Below, piece by piece: positions 35,975 through 47,580 of a stretch of DNA of 64,000 nucleotides. The stretch's first letter is position 1. Every line of letters begins with the position of its first letter. The stretch covers positions 124,001 to 188,000 of the forward strand of contig JAACJO010000003.1 of NCBI GenBank assembly GCA_013368445.1, in the 5' to 3' direction. This DNA is from Leucocoprinus leucothites (Eukaryota; Basidiomycota; Agaricomycetes; Agaricales; Agaricaceae). The notes under the pieces were generated by a model. That model saw nothing but the letters and a program-made list of their open reading frames with translations, did no database searches and was not told where the DNA came from. A program made the position numbers and the translations under genes.

Positions 35975-36580
35975 ATGAAGCAAACCCTCCCCTCTGAATC
36001 GATTCAACGAGAGAATTCTTGTGGGACCGGGGCCAATGACTTGAAAGCTCCAGTGGCCCAAAGAGATCTTACTCTACTGAGCTTCACCCTTGGTAAATGC
36101 AGGCAACCTGTATTCTATGACCTTGTACAACCAGCGGAGGCGGAAATTGCCTGGGACATTGAAAAGCAGGGTAGCCCAGTCAAAGTGCTATCAGGGACCG
36201 TCAACCTTTGATTGATATAAGATTCCTTGAAGGCTTCCACCAAGCGAAGTTGACACTCTCGAGGCTCTCAGGCGAGGCTTTGTCTTGTACTCCTATCGAA
36301 CACTATAAATACTGAACGAATGCCAGATTTTGGCCATCAAGTAGCGCCGGAACTCTTAGGAGCGCTCGTCCCGTTGGTTGGCACAGAATCAAGCTACACT
36401 CGGCGTCTTATTGCATACATATCCGTCATGCTCTCCCCAATTCCATGTCACATTCAAGCATTTCCGATGACACATGTACCAAGTACAATTTACGGTAGGT
36501 TCGCACATATTGTGTGTGGATGGGAATTCCGCAGACCTTCGATTGGATTAAAGTTATTTGCTGAGTATATTGAGACGTGT

Positions 36581-36622
<42 letters not shown>

Positions 36623-36762
36623 GTATGAACGGATGGATTTTGGGGTGAAAGAGAACCTTGTACCGTGCATGAGAAGACGGGAATTGAGACTGGGGAAAGG
36701 CGGAAGTGGTACCTGCAAAAGATGTGTGGTATGAAATGTGTATATCCTTTTCAGGAGCGTAA
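35975..36762 (+). pseudogene. AANAT-like GNAT acetyltransferase, broken, with GA expansion (module 2)
   Basis: Homologous to 59,984-60,743. Exon 1 reads VFYDLVQPAEAEIAWDIEKQ; the second exon has lost one T (GCTTCCACC for GCTTTCCACC), shifting the frame, and its donor is GCGAGG instead of GTGAGG. Exon 3 is read VAPELLGALVPLVGTESSYT, RRLIAYISVMLS, EFRRPSIGLKLFAEYIETC, then a GA microsatellite and a damaged end. Stop at 36,760-36,762. Confidence 0.8.
36583..36619. repeat. (GA)n microsatellite inside the GNAT pseudogene
   Basis: About 17-18 GA units. The intact GNAT gene has only GAGAGGG at this place, so the array grew after duplication and damages the acetyl-CoA-domain end. Confidence 0.9.
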
Positions 36763-36976
36763 TTAAATCTTTGATGGCAGTGACCCTAATAGAAGTCCAC
36801 CGTGGCTTCTTGGTAGCTCTGAGTTTATGGGCATTTAATTTTGGACAAACTCACTGCCTCTCACAACAGCAGTCGAAGTGGTGGTCATTGACCGGTACTT
36901 GCAGGCACCCTCCATGAACCATATTGACTACCGCTCACTCCACCATTTCATCTGTGCTTGAAGCTCCGTTTCGCCA

Positions 36977-37939
36977 ATGTCCTTTTTCCCTCACGCAAAT
37001 AATGTTGTAATTACGAACCCTGTGTTCGTTGAACACTCCCAACATGGAAGAGGTATGCCACTCTTTAATACTTGTGAATTGCTGTAGATTAAATGTAAAA
37101 TATTGCAAGGTGTAGAGCTCCTCCACAATGCGTCTCGGATGGAAGCTGCTCACGATTCATCCGCCAATGAATTCGCTGCAGAGTCTTTACCAAAGACTCG
37201 ACATGGCCCCATCATCGAGGATCTATCCACATGGGCCCAACACCCGAATCCTTCCTTCTCATCGTTGTGGATTCTTGGGCCTGAATCCAACTTGGGACAT
37301 CTTTATGCAGACAGGATTGAGGATCGTCTAGCTGCAAATTTCTTCTTTTCCCGACAACTAGGCATTGACAACCCCACCCAATTTTTTGTCACCATTGCCT
37401 ACCAACTTACCACTCATTTCCCCGCTTACAAGGCATTCATCGATGCCGAACTTCACCAAAGCCCTGACTTAATTTCCAAATCTCTCAAAGTCCAGTTTCG
37501 CAAACTCATCGTTCGGCCATTCCAACAACTTCGAGCTCGCGGAGAGATCACTCTCGGATCACGACAAATAATTATTGTTAGTGGTTTAGACGAGTGCAAG
37601 GGCCACCCAGCTCGAAAGGAGCTCCTTCGAATTCTTACCACAGAAACGGTACCACTACCGTTTAGGTGGGTGGTTTTCACTCGCCCAGATACTGCTGTGG
37701 ATGGACAACGACTCGAGGCCAAATCCACAGCGCTTCCGAATTTGGATGCATGGTTTCTAGCCGATAAAGGTATTGGGGGCGGCTGTGAGAGGCGAGGAGA
37801 TACGAGGGTGTCCGTGATACGCCTCGGAGGTGATGGGATCTGGATAGTTTTGTTCGGATCTATGCATAAGCTTGCCCATTGGACAGTGCTTTTTTTTTTT
37901 AAAAAACCTGACAGGCTGTCGTCATTTGTCATTAATTGA
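36977..37939 (+). CDS. NACHT-like pseudo-NTPase, copy D (module 2)
   Basis: Exons 36977-37052 and 37110-37939 join to 301 residues. Exon 1: MSFFPHANNVVITNPVFVEH; exon 2: GVELLHNASRMEAAHDSSAN, LWILGPESNLGHLYADRIED, ANFFFSRQLGIDNPTQF, TIAYQLTTHFPAYKAF, FRKLIVRPFQQL, IIIVSGLDECKGH, FRWVVFTRPD. Walker A G-x-G-K is missing; the first Walker B Asp is Ser. It ends KLAHWTVLFFFKKPDRLSS after the T-tract. It lies 214 bp downstream of the broken GNAT copy on the same strand, a spacing near that of copies F and G. The intact frame beside two broken neighbours argues for selection or recent gene conversion. Confidence 0.7.
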
Positions 37940-38808
37940 CGGCTATGAGCAAATCAGTCAAACGGAATCTGGATTCCATGTACAATTATCTCTGGTACTG
38001 TAATCCTCAATATTCGATAGCGGATACCTTTGAGTCTATTCTAGCCACGGGCTATCAGTTTTACCAAGTGTTAGTTTTGAGAAATACACATTTATTACAT
38101 GGATTTTTCGGGTACTATATCTACCTTGATCTGAATGGCGTTCTTACTCGTTTGATCTCCCTTCGAAATTATACTACTATCATGTGAAGTGGTAAGTAAT
38201 ATTAGAGGCCAAGTGCAAAACGCACTTTCTCTTCACGAGCCCACCCATGCCCTCCAGACAAGAATCTGATGTCTGGTGTACTAGCTACTGATTCTGAAAA
38301 TGATTTCTTATGAGCTAAGACACACATACAGTCGATACAGAAAATGAGTAATACTTAATCCAGAAAACTCATTTCAAAAGTATAACGCAACAATCAGCCT
38401 CAACTATTGCCCAAACTTCGCCGTTTTCTTTCCTGAGCAGCTTTTGTTCGCTCTCAATCATTCCGTGGTTTTTAATTTAGCAATGTAGAAGAGTGCTCGC
38501 ACAGAGCAGTCCACATGCTGCTTGTTAGTGACTCAGAGCGAATCACGAAGGTAAGGGTGAACGAAGAATATGCAGCTAACACGTGAGCGAGCTGCTAATT
38601 CAGCTCAAGTATGACTCGGAGCTTCAGGGTTGGGTCGTTCCCAATTACGTGCCTCACACAACCGAGAGACATTGAGCGACTCAATCCAAAACCACTATTA
38701 GCTTATGGCCGGCACTAGACACGAATGTGATGTAATCACATGTTCTGTCACGCTTCCACACGATCAGGATGAAGATCGTACTTATGTTGAACAAGACGCT
38801 CAAAAACT
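37940..38808. other. Spacer with lysozyme 3'-flank repeat
   Basis: No gene. A short plus-strand frame just after copy D (37,936-38,187) has no recognisable features. From about 38,500 comes the block conserved 3' of lysozyme genes, with the near-palindromic motif GATGTAATCACATG at about 38,729. Confidence 0.45.
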
Positions 38809-39800
38809 AATGACAGGGATGGGCAACAGTCGCACACGCCGTCTGGAACAATGCCACCTCTGCCGCTCTCCTCTTTTGTAATTCCGCAAGTACTTCGAAA
38901 TCTCCTGCTGCGCAACCGTATCCGGATCCTCACCCGCATTCAATCTCTTCAGCAGCGTCGAACTCTTCAACGTCCCACACCCAAGGTTAAACGCAAACGC
39001 AGTCAACGCGCCAAAATGATTCTCATTCAACTGCACTCTTGGGCTGACGAATTGGTTGAGGCAGTTAGTGAATGTCGTTGCGTCGGTTTGGAGAAGCTGG
39101 GCGGTGGTGTCTTGGGAGAGGGGGAAGGAAAAGGGGACTTCTGCGCAGTTGGCTCTCTGGCAATTTGTGACAGAACCCGACTGTGGGGAATCCGGTGGGA
39201 TCTGGCTCTGGGCTGGCGACGAAACCTTCGAATTGTTTGATCAGGTTGACGGTGGCAGAGCTGATAGTGGGAGGGCATGCACCTGCTGCGGGTGTGGAGC
39301 TGGAGCCCGTTGAATGGGCTTCGCTGTCGTCTATAGCGGAAGCATCAGCACTACTCCCTGAGGCGGTCGCGGTTGCGTCGTCTACTGTCGTGAAATTGGT
39401 GGTGGCTGGGTCATCGACAGTCGCTGAATCGATGGCCGTGGAATCGTCCGCTGCAATGTTATCGCTAGTCGTGGTGGCACCATCCCCCGTTGTATCGACG
39501 TCTTCCTCAGCGTTGTCCGTCCCGTCTGCTATGTTGGTATCGTAGGGGGTATCTGCGGTTGGGTCAACTGTCTCTACAATCATGAGGTCGAAGCTTTTGG
39601 AGTCATTGATGGTAGTTGGACCGTCCAAGCGTGTATCTCTCGTGTTGTCAAACCCAGTATCATCAGCTGTGACAGTGGAATTGTCAAACTTAGTATTCCC
39701 CGAATCATCGAATCCAGCATCGCCTTTGCTGAAATCATCGAACCCAGGATCCGCAGAATCATCTCCGCGACTGAAATCGTCTTTATCACTAAACCCTGCC
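38809..39800 (-). pseudogene. GH24 lysozyme, frameshifted (module 3)
   Basis: Linker (TADTPYDTNIADGTDNAEED and similar) and the start of the domain (LIKQFEGFVASPEPDPTGFP) are in one frame; TVGFCHK follows, with the Gly before the conserved His changed to Cys, and a frameshift just after it. The rest (QLNENHFGALTAFAFNLGCG, LLKRLNAGEDPDTVAQQEI) is in another frame and shifts again. Upstream, FDDSGD-type repeats of the linker are in further frames. Clearly inactive. Confidence 0.8.
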
Positions 39801-40510
39801 GATCGGAGAATTTAAAAGAGTTACTTCTTTCCTCGCACTCATTGCTAATCGCTTTCGTCGCAGTTGCACCTTGCAGCCCGGGGACTCGTGAGGCTAGTCA
39901 CAATTTCGGCTCCTTCAATCAGTTTTCGACCCTCTGGCCCCAGCGTCAAAAATACCAGAGCTAGATACTATGCTAAGCCACCTACGAGATGGACTTGACA
40001 GCAGGATGGGTCAGTCAAGTTTCAGTTCATTGACTTGCAGATTTAAGACATATAGCTCACCCTTCTACTGCCAGCATTTTTAGCAGCAGCGCCGAAAGTC
40101 CCTCGGCTTCTACCCATCACACTACAGCTCTCCACCTGGTGCGTCCATTTATTCTTTCCGTTTTCCGTTGATGCTCATGCTCGATTACACGGGCTGCCTG
40201 AACCCCTTCCATCCAACGCTCTCAATGCCCAATTATTTTATGCACATACGATCGGCCCTTCTCCTACGAAGGATCCAGTACTGTAGTCTTATTGGTTACC
40301 TTGATTTGCTCTCGCAAAAGCCCGACTCCAGCCCAAGCATTTCTTTAATATATACCAGCTTTGTGCTCTATGCACTTAGTTTCGGCTCCACAGCATATAC
40401 TCTGTACTTCGCTCGCCTGGCCCAGGCCATGAGGCTGATGAATTTAAGAGGGAGGTTAGCAAGGAAAAGGGGTGGGAGTAAGCGAGTTTGACCGAATCCA
40501 AGTGACGATA
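39801..40510 (+). repeat. Module-specific repeat with a membrane-protein-like frame (copy 2)
   Basis: Partner of 34,260-35,410. An open frame (40,168-40,491, 107 codons with ATG) contains SLIGYLDLLSQKPDSSPSIS and SFVLYALSFGSTAYTLYFAR, two likely membrane helices, and an Arg/Lys-rich tail (LRGRLARKRGG). The frame differs from that of the sister copy near its end, so at least one is shifted. Unrecognised; possibly a remnant. Confidence 0.4.
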
Positions 40511-41638
40511 GGATGGCATATATGGCATATATTGAGTATCACGACATTGTACGCAGAGCTCAACTAAAGCACTCGCCTGTAACCCAACGACCAGCTGAAT
40601 TAGACGACGAGGATTTTTTCTATCTCGTGTGAAGTCAAGTAGTTAGCCTCCATTCTGGGGTTTGAAGTATAACCGTAAGTACAAGTATTGAAAGCGTGAT
40701 TTATATAACTAAGAACACGCTCTCACAACTCCACCCCTTGTCAGAATCTATTGTTCTCTCTTATCAGCCGAAACGAAATGAATTGTCCAGAGCTTCAATG
40801 CCGACGGTAACAATGATCAACGCGGCACTTCTTCGCCCGCACCAGCAGTAGTGACGGCTACGTATGCTGACCTCAAGGCACCGAAACCGCTATCGTTACT
40901 CATCCAGTGGAGATGTTCGCTCTTTGCTGGTCAAAATACTTTCTGGATCCGTATGATATGTACTTTCCAGTTCGCCGCAATCAGGGATATTGGAGCAATT
41001 AAACACACTAGATGTTGGGTCACCTGAGGACCTGCCTCGTCAGTGGACGCGATAGAACTTTCCCTAAGAGAATGCCGAATATTCACATCTACCAGAGTGG
41101 AGCTCGATTATAGCCCTCGTGCTTGGTGAATCCTCCTGGTCAATCTCCAACATTGAACGACTACTTACATTTGCTTGGCAGGGAACCTGAATTCAAACAA
41201 ATATGACTACACTTTCTAATAATGCGTTAACCACAAGGCATTATCGCCCAGTTTCCCTGAGGGTAATTATGGAAGCCGCAGGTGACAACTTGCACCAAAA
41301 GGGACAAGGATTTGGGAGGGAGGTTATCCCTCAGCAGCTCAAGCGCGTTGGCGGAGCTCAAATCCCGAGTTGCCCGTCTGTAGAGCTTCCTTGCCACAAT
41401 GCTCGAGTGCTGGATTAATGCTCGAACTTCTTGCAGCAGCTTTCGTAATGGTTAAATGAGAGGTATTGCTGACATAAGTGCATCGTGGTCTGCCGTGCTG
41501 TGTTGGTGAGTTCTTGCACTGCCTCTCAACAGCATTCGAAGTGGTGGTCCCAGTCCTGGGCTTGCAGACACTCTCATATACCATATCGACTACAGCTCAC
41601 TCCTCCATTTCATCCGTACTCGAAACTCTTCTTTGCCG
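40511..41638. other. 5' flank of NACHT-like copy E
   Basis: No gene is supported. No GNAT sequence is found here, so this module lacks the acetyltransferase. From about 41,080 the sequence is homologous to 8,210-8,785 upstream of copy A. The last 200 bases contain the block shared by all NACHT-like copies (TGACATAAGTGCAT..TGG, then GAAGTGGTGGT). Confidence 0.45.
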
Positions 41639-42648
41639 ATGTCATTTTTCTCGCACGCAAACAACACTGTAATGAAAAATCCCGTGTTTGTTGAAAACCA
41701 CCTTGAGCGACATGGGAGAGGTAGGCCACTCGTTTTCTGCCTGAATCGCTGTGGAGTAATTGTAAAATCCTTCAAGGCATAAAGCTCCTTTACAATGCCT
41801 CGCTGCCAGAGGCTGCTCATGATTCAGCTGCCTATGAGTTCGTTCCGGAATCTTTGCCTAAAACTCGACATGGCCACATCCTTGAGGACCTGTCCACGTG
41901 GGCGCAACACCCGAGTCCCCCCATCTCGTCGTTATGGATTCTTGGGCCCAAATCCAACCTGGCACACCTTTGTGCAGACAAATTGGGGGATTACTTGGCC
42001 GCAAGTTTCTTCTTCTCAAGGGAGCTGGGAGTCGACGACCCCACCCGATTTTTCCCTACCATTGCCTACCAACTCGCTACTCACTTCCCCACCTATGAGA
42101 CACTCATTGATGCCAAACTCCGCCGAAGCCCTGGGCCAATTTCGAAATCTCTCAAAATCCAGTTTCGCGAACTCATCGTTCAGCCATTCCAACAACTTGG
42201 GGCTCGCGAAGAGACCATTGGATCACGGCGATTAATAATGGTCAATGGTTTAGACGATTGCAAGGGCGACCAAGCTCGAAAGGAGCTTCTCCGTATCCTG
42301 ACCACAGAAACGGAAGCACTACCGTTTAGGTGGGTGGTCTTTACTCGCCCAGATATTTCTGTGGAAGGGCGGGGACTCGAGCTGAAATCCACAGCGCTTC
42401 CGAATTTGGATGCATGGCGCCCAAGTTCATGGGAGGGCTGTGCGAGGCGAGGAGATACGGCGGTGTGCGTGGTATGCCTTGAGGGTGATGGGATCTGGAT
42501 CATTTTGTTTGGATCTATGCATAAGCTTGCCCATTGGACAGCGCTTTTTTTTTTTTTTTTCACTCCCGGATTGAGTTCCAGAATTAGCGATCGGTCTCAT
42601 CGATCACCCCCTAAGGTAGGGAACACCCGGATTTATCACCTTATATAA
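41639..42648 (+). CDS. NACHT-like pseudo-NTPase, copy E (module 3)
   Basis: Exons 41639-41720 and 41777-42648 join to 317 residues. Exon 1: MSFFSHANNTVMKNPVFVEN; exon 2: GIKLLYNASLPEAAHDSAAY, LWILGPKSNLAHLCADKLG, ASFFFSRELGVDDPTRF, TIAYQLATHFPTYETL, FRELIVQPFQQL, LIMVNGLDDCKGD, FRWVVFTRPD. Walker A is missing; the Walker B tetrad is further weakened (DE to DD). A few residues are deleted after LPNLDAWRP. The T-tract at the end is the longest of the family (about 20 T), giving HWTALFFFFFTPG before the stop. With copy A it forms a subgroup by shared flank and by the exon-1 length (27 codons). Confidence 0.7.
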
Positions 42649-44146
42649 GCATGTATTTAAGCGCCGGTGAAGGCAAAATATCCATTCTCACAAACTCAAA
42701 ACATATCCGAAGAGCGCCTAACTTAATCACATGAGCTCCTGTTAGCATGAGCACAACCCTGATTACTTAACATATAATTCAATTTCAATTTACTCCATTG
42801 GTTCATGGATCTATTTGAGGCTAACCATACTATGGTCCCCCCCTTTCGTGCACCACCACCCCTTCGTGGGTCACACACCCGTCACATCAGGCCGACGCAA
42901 GCCGGGTGATGATTGAATGTACTAGAGTCACTGGATATTACGACAACGTAGACTATGGAAGGGAGCGGTCTTGTGTCGTCATTGTGGGTATGTGGACAAA
43001 ACAGGCAAATGATGCGATCACTGCAATTACACTCCGACGCGGCATCGCCTAGCAAGCGTGACAATGACCACAAGACATATCTTCTGACATACTTGAGCTA
43101 TGCATTTCAAAAAACTGTCCAAAACTGTAGAATAATGTGCTTTACTCCTGTGCAAAACATTGTGCCAAGAGAGTAAACAGGGGGCTAGGAATACGAAGGT
43201 GCACGAAGGGGTGGTGGTGCACGAAAGGGGGGGGACCATAGTACACCCTCTCATCTGAGTCGATGTAGCGGCCTATGCCGAGGATATCTAGTATACGTGA
43301 TCTAGTACCAAACCACATCCTAAGCCTAGAATTGGACCCTTGGCGGGGACAGGTTGTAGACGAAGGCTAATCCATGATTAGTTCAACTAGTGCCGTGAAC
43401 GAAGTTGACCAGCTGTTGTCTACGTTTTCTATGCTACACGCCCATCTGGTTTAAATATCAGGTGATCCGTTAGGACGCTAAATGTTTTCCTCGTATTGCG
43501 AGACAATAGTCGACATCCCATGTGATAATTATTCCTTTAATGTGTCAATATGTTACCCCATTACATGCTCGTATCGGCTGGGCTATTGTGGAGTAAACCT
43601 GCGGTTCAGTTGTCGAGTAAATATTGGACAAATCTCCTAGTGCTGGGTTTAACACCCTGGTGTTATTAGCCATCCTTACATGGCGGGTGCAATATAACCA
43701 TGTGAGAAACTATGAGAAACCGTCTGAACATGAGAGACGTTGTGGCCCTTCCGAGCCTGTGCTTATTTCTCCCCTCCCCTCTCTCAACACTTCAACTATC
43801 TTACCGCTCAGGGGCCACGGGAGGCTCATCAAAATTTTGCGACGCTGAGTAGTACAGTCGCGGAGTTCAAAGCCCTAGTACTGATTGAGCTGCGTCAACG
43901 TTCGGCACCATTGAATGGAGATACGAGTGAAATGAAATGATAATTCGGCTCAGGTATGAGTTCCAAGGGCCGGATCGTTCCCTACGTATCTCACACAGCT
44001 GAGAGACATTCAACGACTCGATCCAAAACCGCTATCAGCTCATGGCTGGCACACTAGACACGAATGTGATGTGATCACATGTTCTGTCACGATTCCACGT
44101 GATCATGATGAAGATCGTATATATCATTGAACATAACACTCAAATC
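42649..44146. other. Spacer; includes the flank repeat later split by the copia element
   Basis: No gene. Between 42,840 and 43,230 there is an imperfect inverted repeat: GTGCACCACCACCCCTTCGT near 42,850 faces ACGAAGGGGTGGTGGTGCAC near 43,205, possibly ends of a small non-autonomous DNA transposon of about 390 bp. From 43,290 to 43,960 the sequence is homologous to 49,550-49,984 joined to 56,384-56,620. The palindrome ATGTGATCACAT lies at 44,069-44,080, about 67 bp beyond the lysozyme stop. Confidence 0.5.
42836..43240. mobile_element. Possible MITE-like element bounded by inverted repeats
   Basis: The left end (about 42,833-42,870: CATACTATGGTCCCCCCCTT, then CGTGCACCACCACCCCTTCG) is the reverse complement of the right end (about 43,200-43,243: GTGCACGAAGGGGTGGTGGT, then AAAGGGGGGGGACCATAGTA). 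Arms of roughly 37-40 bases enclose about 330 bases with no coding capacity. Flanking TA-like dinucleotides are plausible but not proven. This fits a short non-autonomous terminal-inverted-repeat transposon. Confidence 0.65.
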
Positions 44147-45504
44147 CTAATTACAAGGATGGGCGACAGTCGCAGACGCCGTCTGGAATAATGCCACCTC
44201 CGCTGCTCTCCTCTTCTGCAACCCAGCAAGCACCTTCCCACCTGCCTTATTAAACTTCGGAATCTCCTGCTGTGCAACTGGATTCGGATCCTCACCCGTA
44301 TTGAACCAACCTCTTCAACAACGTCAGGCTCTTCAACGTCCCACACCCAAGGTCAAACGCAAACAAAGTCAACACGCCAAACTGATTATCGTTCAATTGC
44401 ACACCAGGGCTGACGAATTGGTTGACACAGTTGGTGAATGTCGTCGCGTCGGTTTGAAGTAGCTGGGCAGCGGTATCTTGGGAGAGGGGGAAGGAAAAGG
44501 GGACTTCTGCGCAGTTGGCTTTTTGGCATTTGTGACCGAAGCCGACTGTGAGGAGGCCGATGGGATCCGGCTTTGGACTGGCGACGAACCCTTCAAATTG
44601 TTTGATCAGGTGAACGGTGGTGAAGTTGATGGCGGGAGGACATGCGCCTGCTGCAGGTGCAGAGTTGGAGCCCGTTGAGCTGGCTGCGCTGCTGCCTGTA
44701 GCAGAAGCACCACCAGCACTTGACGAGGCGGTCGCAGTAGCATCATCAGCTGTCACAGAATCTGTAGCAGTTGCGTCGTCGGTGGTCGCGAAATCTGCAG
44801 CGGTTGGGTCATCGGCTGTCGCAGAATCGGTGGCCGTAGGATGGTCTGCAGCGGCTGGATCCGTAGCAGTGGGGTTGTCAGCCGTGGTGGAATCATCCCC
44901 CGTTGTATTGACGCTGTCGTCAGTCTTGTCCGACCCGTCTGCTACATCGGTACCGTCAGTGGTATCGGTGGTTGGGTCAGCCATGTCTACAGCAGTAGGG
45001 TCGAAGTTTTCAGAGTCATCGACGGTAGCTGGGTTGTCCAGGCTGGTAACTCCTGAATCATCGAACCCGGTATCATCAGCTGCGGCACCGGAATCATCAA
45101 ATCCACTATCTCCCGAGTCGTTGAATCCCGAATCGCCTCCATTGAAATCGTCGAGCCCAGTATCCCCAGAATCATCTCCACTACTGCAATCGTCCCTACC
45201 AGTAAAGTCGCCGCTATCAAAGTCGTCACCACCAACATCGCTACTACTACCGAAATCTCCACCGCCAAAGCTATCATCGCCGAAATCATCTTGCCGTTCT
45301 TACATCGTCACCTCACAACGACGACTACATCCACCTATATGCATACACCCGGGATCAGAGTCCGAAATGAGAATCATCATGACTTGAGCGACTTACCGCC
45401 GCGCAAGAACGGCTCGTTACAGAAGCATTGGGTACAGGAGTGGTATGCACGGATACGAGCGAGAGTGAGAGTAGGAGGAAGGAGAGGAGTGAGCTTGGGT
45501 TTAT
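44147..45504 (-). pseudogene. GH24 lysozyme, lost start, stop and frameshift (module 4)
   Basis: Aligned with the intact gene (58,260-56,870), the signal-peptide exon is present (SLLSFLLLSLSLVSV) but its start is ATA instead of ATG; the intron acceptor CAG is gone; a TAA stands before the ERQDDFG start of the mature part (the intact copy reads YKRQDDFG); and about four extra bases after LLKRL near 44,310 shift the end to VQYG and a stop. Catalytic Glu, Asp and Thr are kept (FEGFVASPKPDPIGLLTVGF). Multiple independent hits make it a pseudogene. Confidence 0.85.
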
Positions 45505-46570
45505 CCTTGTTAAACGAAGGGAAAGATTTGAAAAAGGCCGTCCTCATCAAGAGGTGCTGAGGTCAAGAGGTGCTGAGACTCAACGAGAAAAATAAAGAAC
45601 GGGAAATCGAAGAGAAGCGAGGACGGATAGAATGCATAGTGTGCGGTATGACTGGGTTTTATATTGTTCGCGGAAGATATACTGATTTCCACCGCCTTTA
45701 GACTATTGGTGCGCATGGTGTTGCTTTGACGTTGGACTTTGGACGTCGTAGGAGAGGGAATTGGAGGGTGTATTCCTTGCTGCCAGGCTCGACGGGATTG
45801 ATCGTTGAGGGTTCATGGGAACACCACCGCTCTAACGTTCGATGTGAATTCGAAGCGTTATTAGGTCTGTATTTTTCTGATTCATATATACGTGTGTGAT
45901 AGTTGATTTACGTCGTCATTAGGGTTATTACATCCGCGCACACCGCGCGTTTTTTCTGCGTCGAATATCTGGGAATTCAAGTCGTGAGGTCGTCAAAACT
46001 TGTGATTTATTCTCTGGCCAGTGTGTATACGACTTTTTCCTCAAGTGACTGTTAACCCAGGCATGAGGAACTCCCTAACCTGAGTTCATCGTAACAGATT
46101 GACGATCCCCGCTCGAGGCGACCTCCTGGTCATGTCCAGGTTGATCCAGCCTCCAGTCAGTGTGACATTCTACACAATATACCAGCATGCCCATTGGGAA
46201 CAAGGGTTGGGACTTTTGGCCCAATCCCGTCTTGAGTTCTCTATAATATACGTGGCGATTTTCCATGCCTCTGCAGTTGAATTAAGCGCTACTCTTCGTA
46301 TCAGTAGTAAGACTTTGGAAGGACTCAAACTGGTCCGAAATGCTGCTATCTTCGTGTGCTGCACCACAGTACCCTGGTCCGTCAGAGGAAGCCAGAACCA
46401 TGGTCTGTTAGCGCCAGTCAACTCAAATTCAACTCGCCGCCCTTCTACTTACACTTATGCGCTCGACTCATCGGAGCTTTATACGAGTCGGAAGGTACCT
46501 CTCATGTTGTCCAGACTCAAGAGTGGACCTTTTGGAGTCTCTTTCGCAGCTGACGCTACTCTACAGGATC
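45505..46570. other. Divergent intergenic region between lysozyme and GNAT (module 4)
   Basis: No gene. Homologous to 58,261-59,970 in module 5; in both, lysozyme and GNAT face away from each other across this region, so two promoters should be here. A short hydrophobic-looking frame at 46,099-46,617 is shared only in part and is not supported as a gene. Confidence 0.4.
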
Positions 46571-46618
46571 CAGTTGGAACCGAAGCAGTCGCTGTCCTTC
46601 ATTCCCCAGGTTCTTGAC

Positions 46619-47385
46619 AATGACCATGGAAAAGGTCCTCCCATCATCGACTCATCGAGAGAGCTCTTGTTGACCGAGTGCCAACGACTTGAAGGTTTCA
46701 GTGCCCCACAGTGATCCTATTCTGCCAAGTTTTAGGCTTCAAAAAACACAGACAACCTATGTTCTACGACCCTGTACGACCAGAAGAGGTAGAAACCGCC
46801 TGGGAAATCGAAAAAAGGGTAGGCCCATCGGACTGGTATGTGGGCTTGTGAACCTTTGATTTATATCAGATTCCTTGAAGGCTTTCCACCTGACGAAGCC
46901 GACAGTCTTGAGGTCCTCAGGTCAGGCCTCACCTCGTGCATCTGTCTAATGATATAGGTGCTGTATGAACACCAGATTTCACCAGCAAGTAGCTCCAGAA
47001 CTCCTTTTGGAGCATTCATCCCACCAGCTATATAGAACGACTGGAACACAGCTGGCGTCTAATCGGATGCACATTCGCCACACTCCCTCCAGTTCCACAA
47101 TACACTCCAGCGTCCCTGACGACACATGTACCAAACACGAGTACGGCGTGTTCTCACACGCTTCGTGTTTATCAGGAATTTCGCGGAGTGTCGATTGGAT
47201 TGATGTTGTTTTCTCAGTTTATTGAGATGTGTCAGAGGGAGGGAATGTATAATAAAATGGGATCTATGGCGAAGGAGAACCTTGTAACTGTGTATGAGAA
47301 GATGGGAATCAAGACTGTGCGAAGGGTGGAGGTTGCACTCGGGAAATATGTGTGGTACGAGATATGTATACCTTTGAGAACATAA
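46619..47385 (+). pseudogene. AANAT-like GNAT acetyltransferase, damaged (module 4)
   Basis: Homologous to 59,984-60,743. MFYDPVRPEEVETAWEIEK is followed by a damaged donor; FPPDEADSLEVLR is intact, but the next donor is TCAGGC instead of GTGAGG and cannot splice normally. After the acceptor, FHQQVAPELLLEHSSHQ loses frame, and the C-terminal YQEFRGVSIGLMLFSQFIEM, then VYEKMGIKTVRRVEVALGK and WYEICIP, is open to the stop at 47,385. The acetyl-CoA segment is recognisable but the gene is unlikely to be functional. Confidence 0.75.
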
Positions 47386-47580
47386 CTGAATGTTTGATGG
47401 CAGCGGCCCTGATAAAAGTGCATTGTGGCCTGCAGTCCCGGATTTATGAGTAATCACACTGCCTCCCACAACAGCAGTTGAGCTGGTGGTTACCGTCAGG
47501 CTCTTGCAGATAAACCCCACACCATATTGACCGCAGCTCGCTCCCCCATTTTGTCCGCCCTTGAGCCTCCTTTTTCATCA

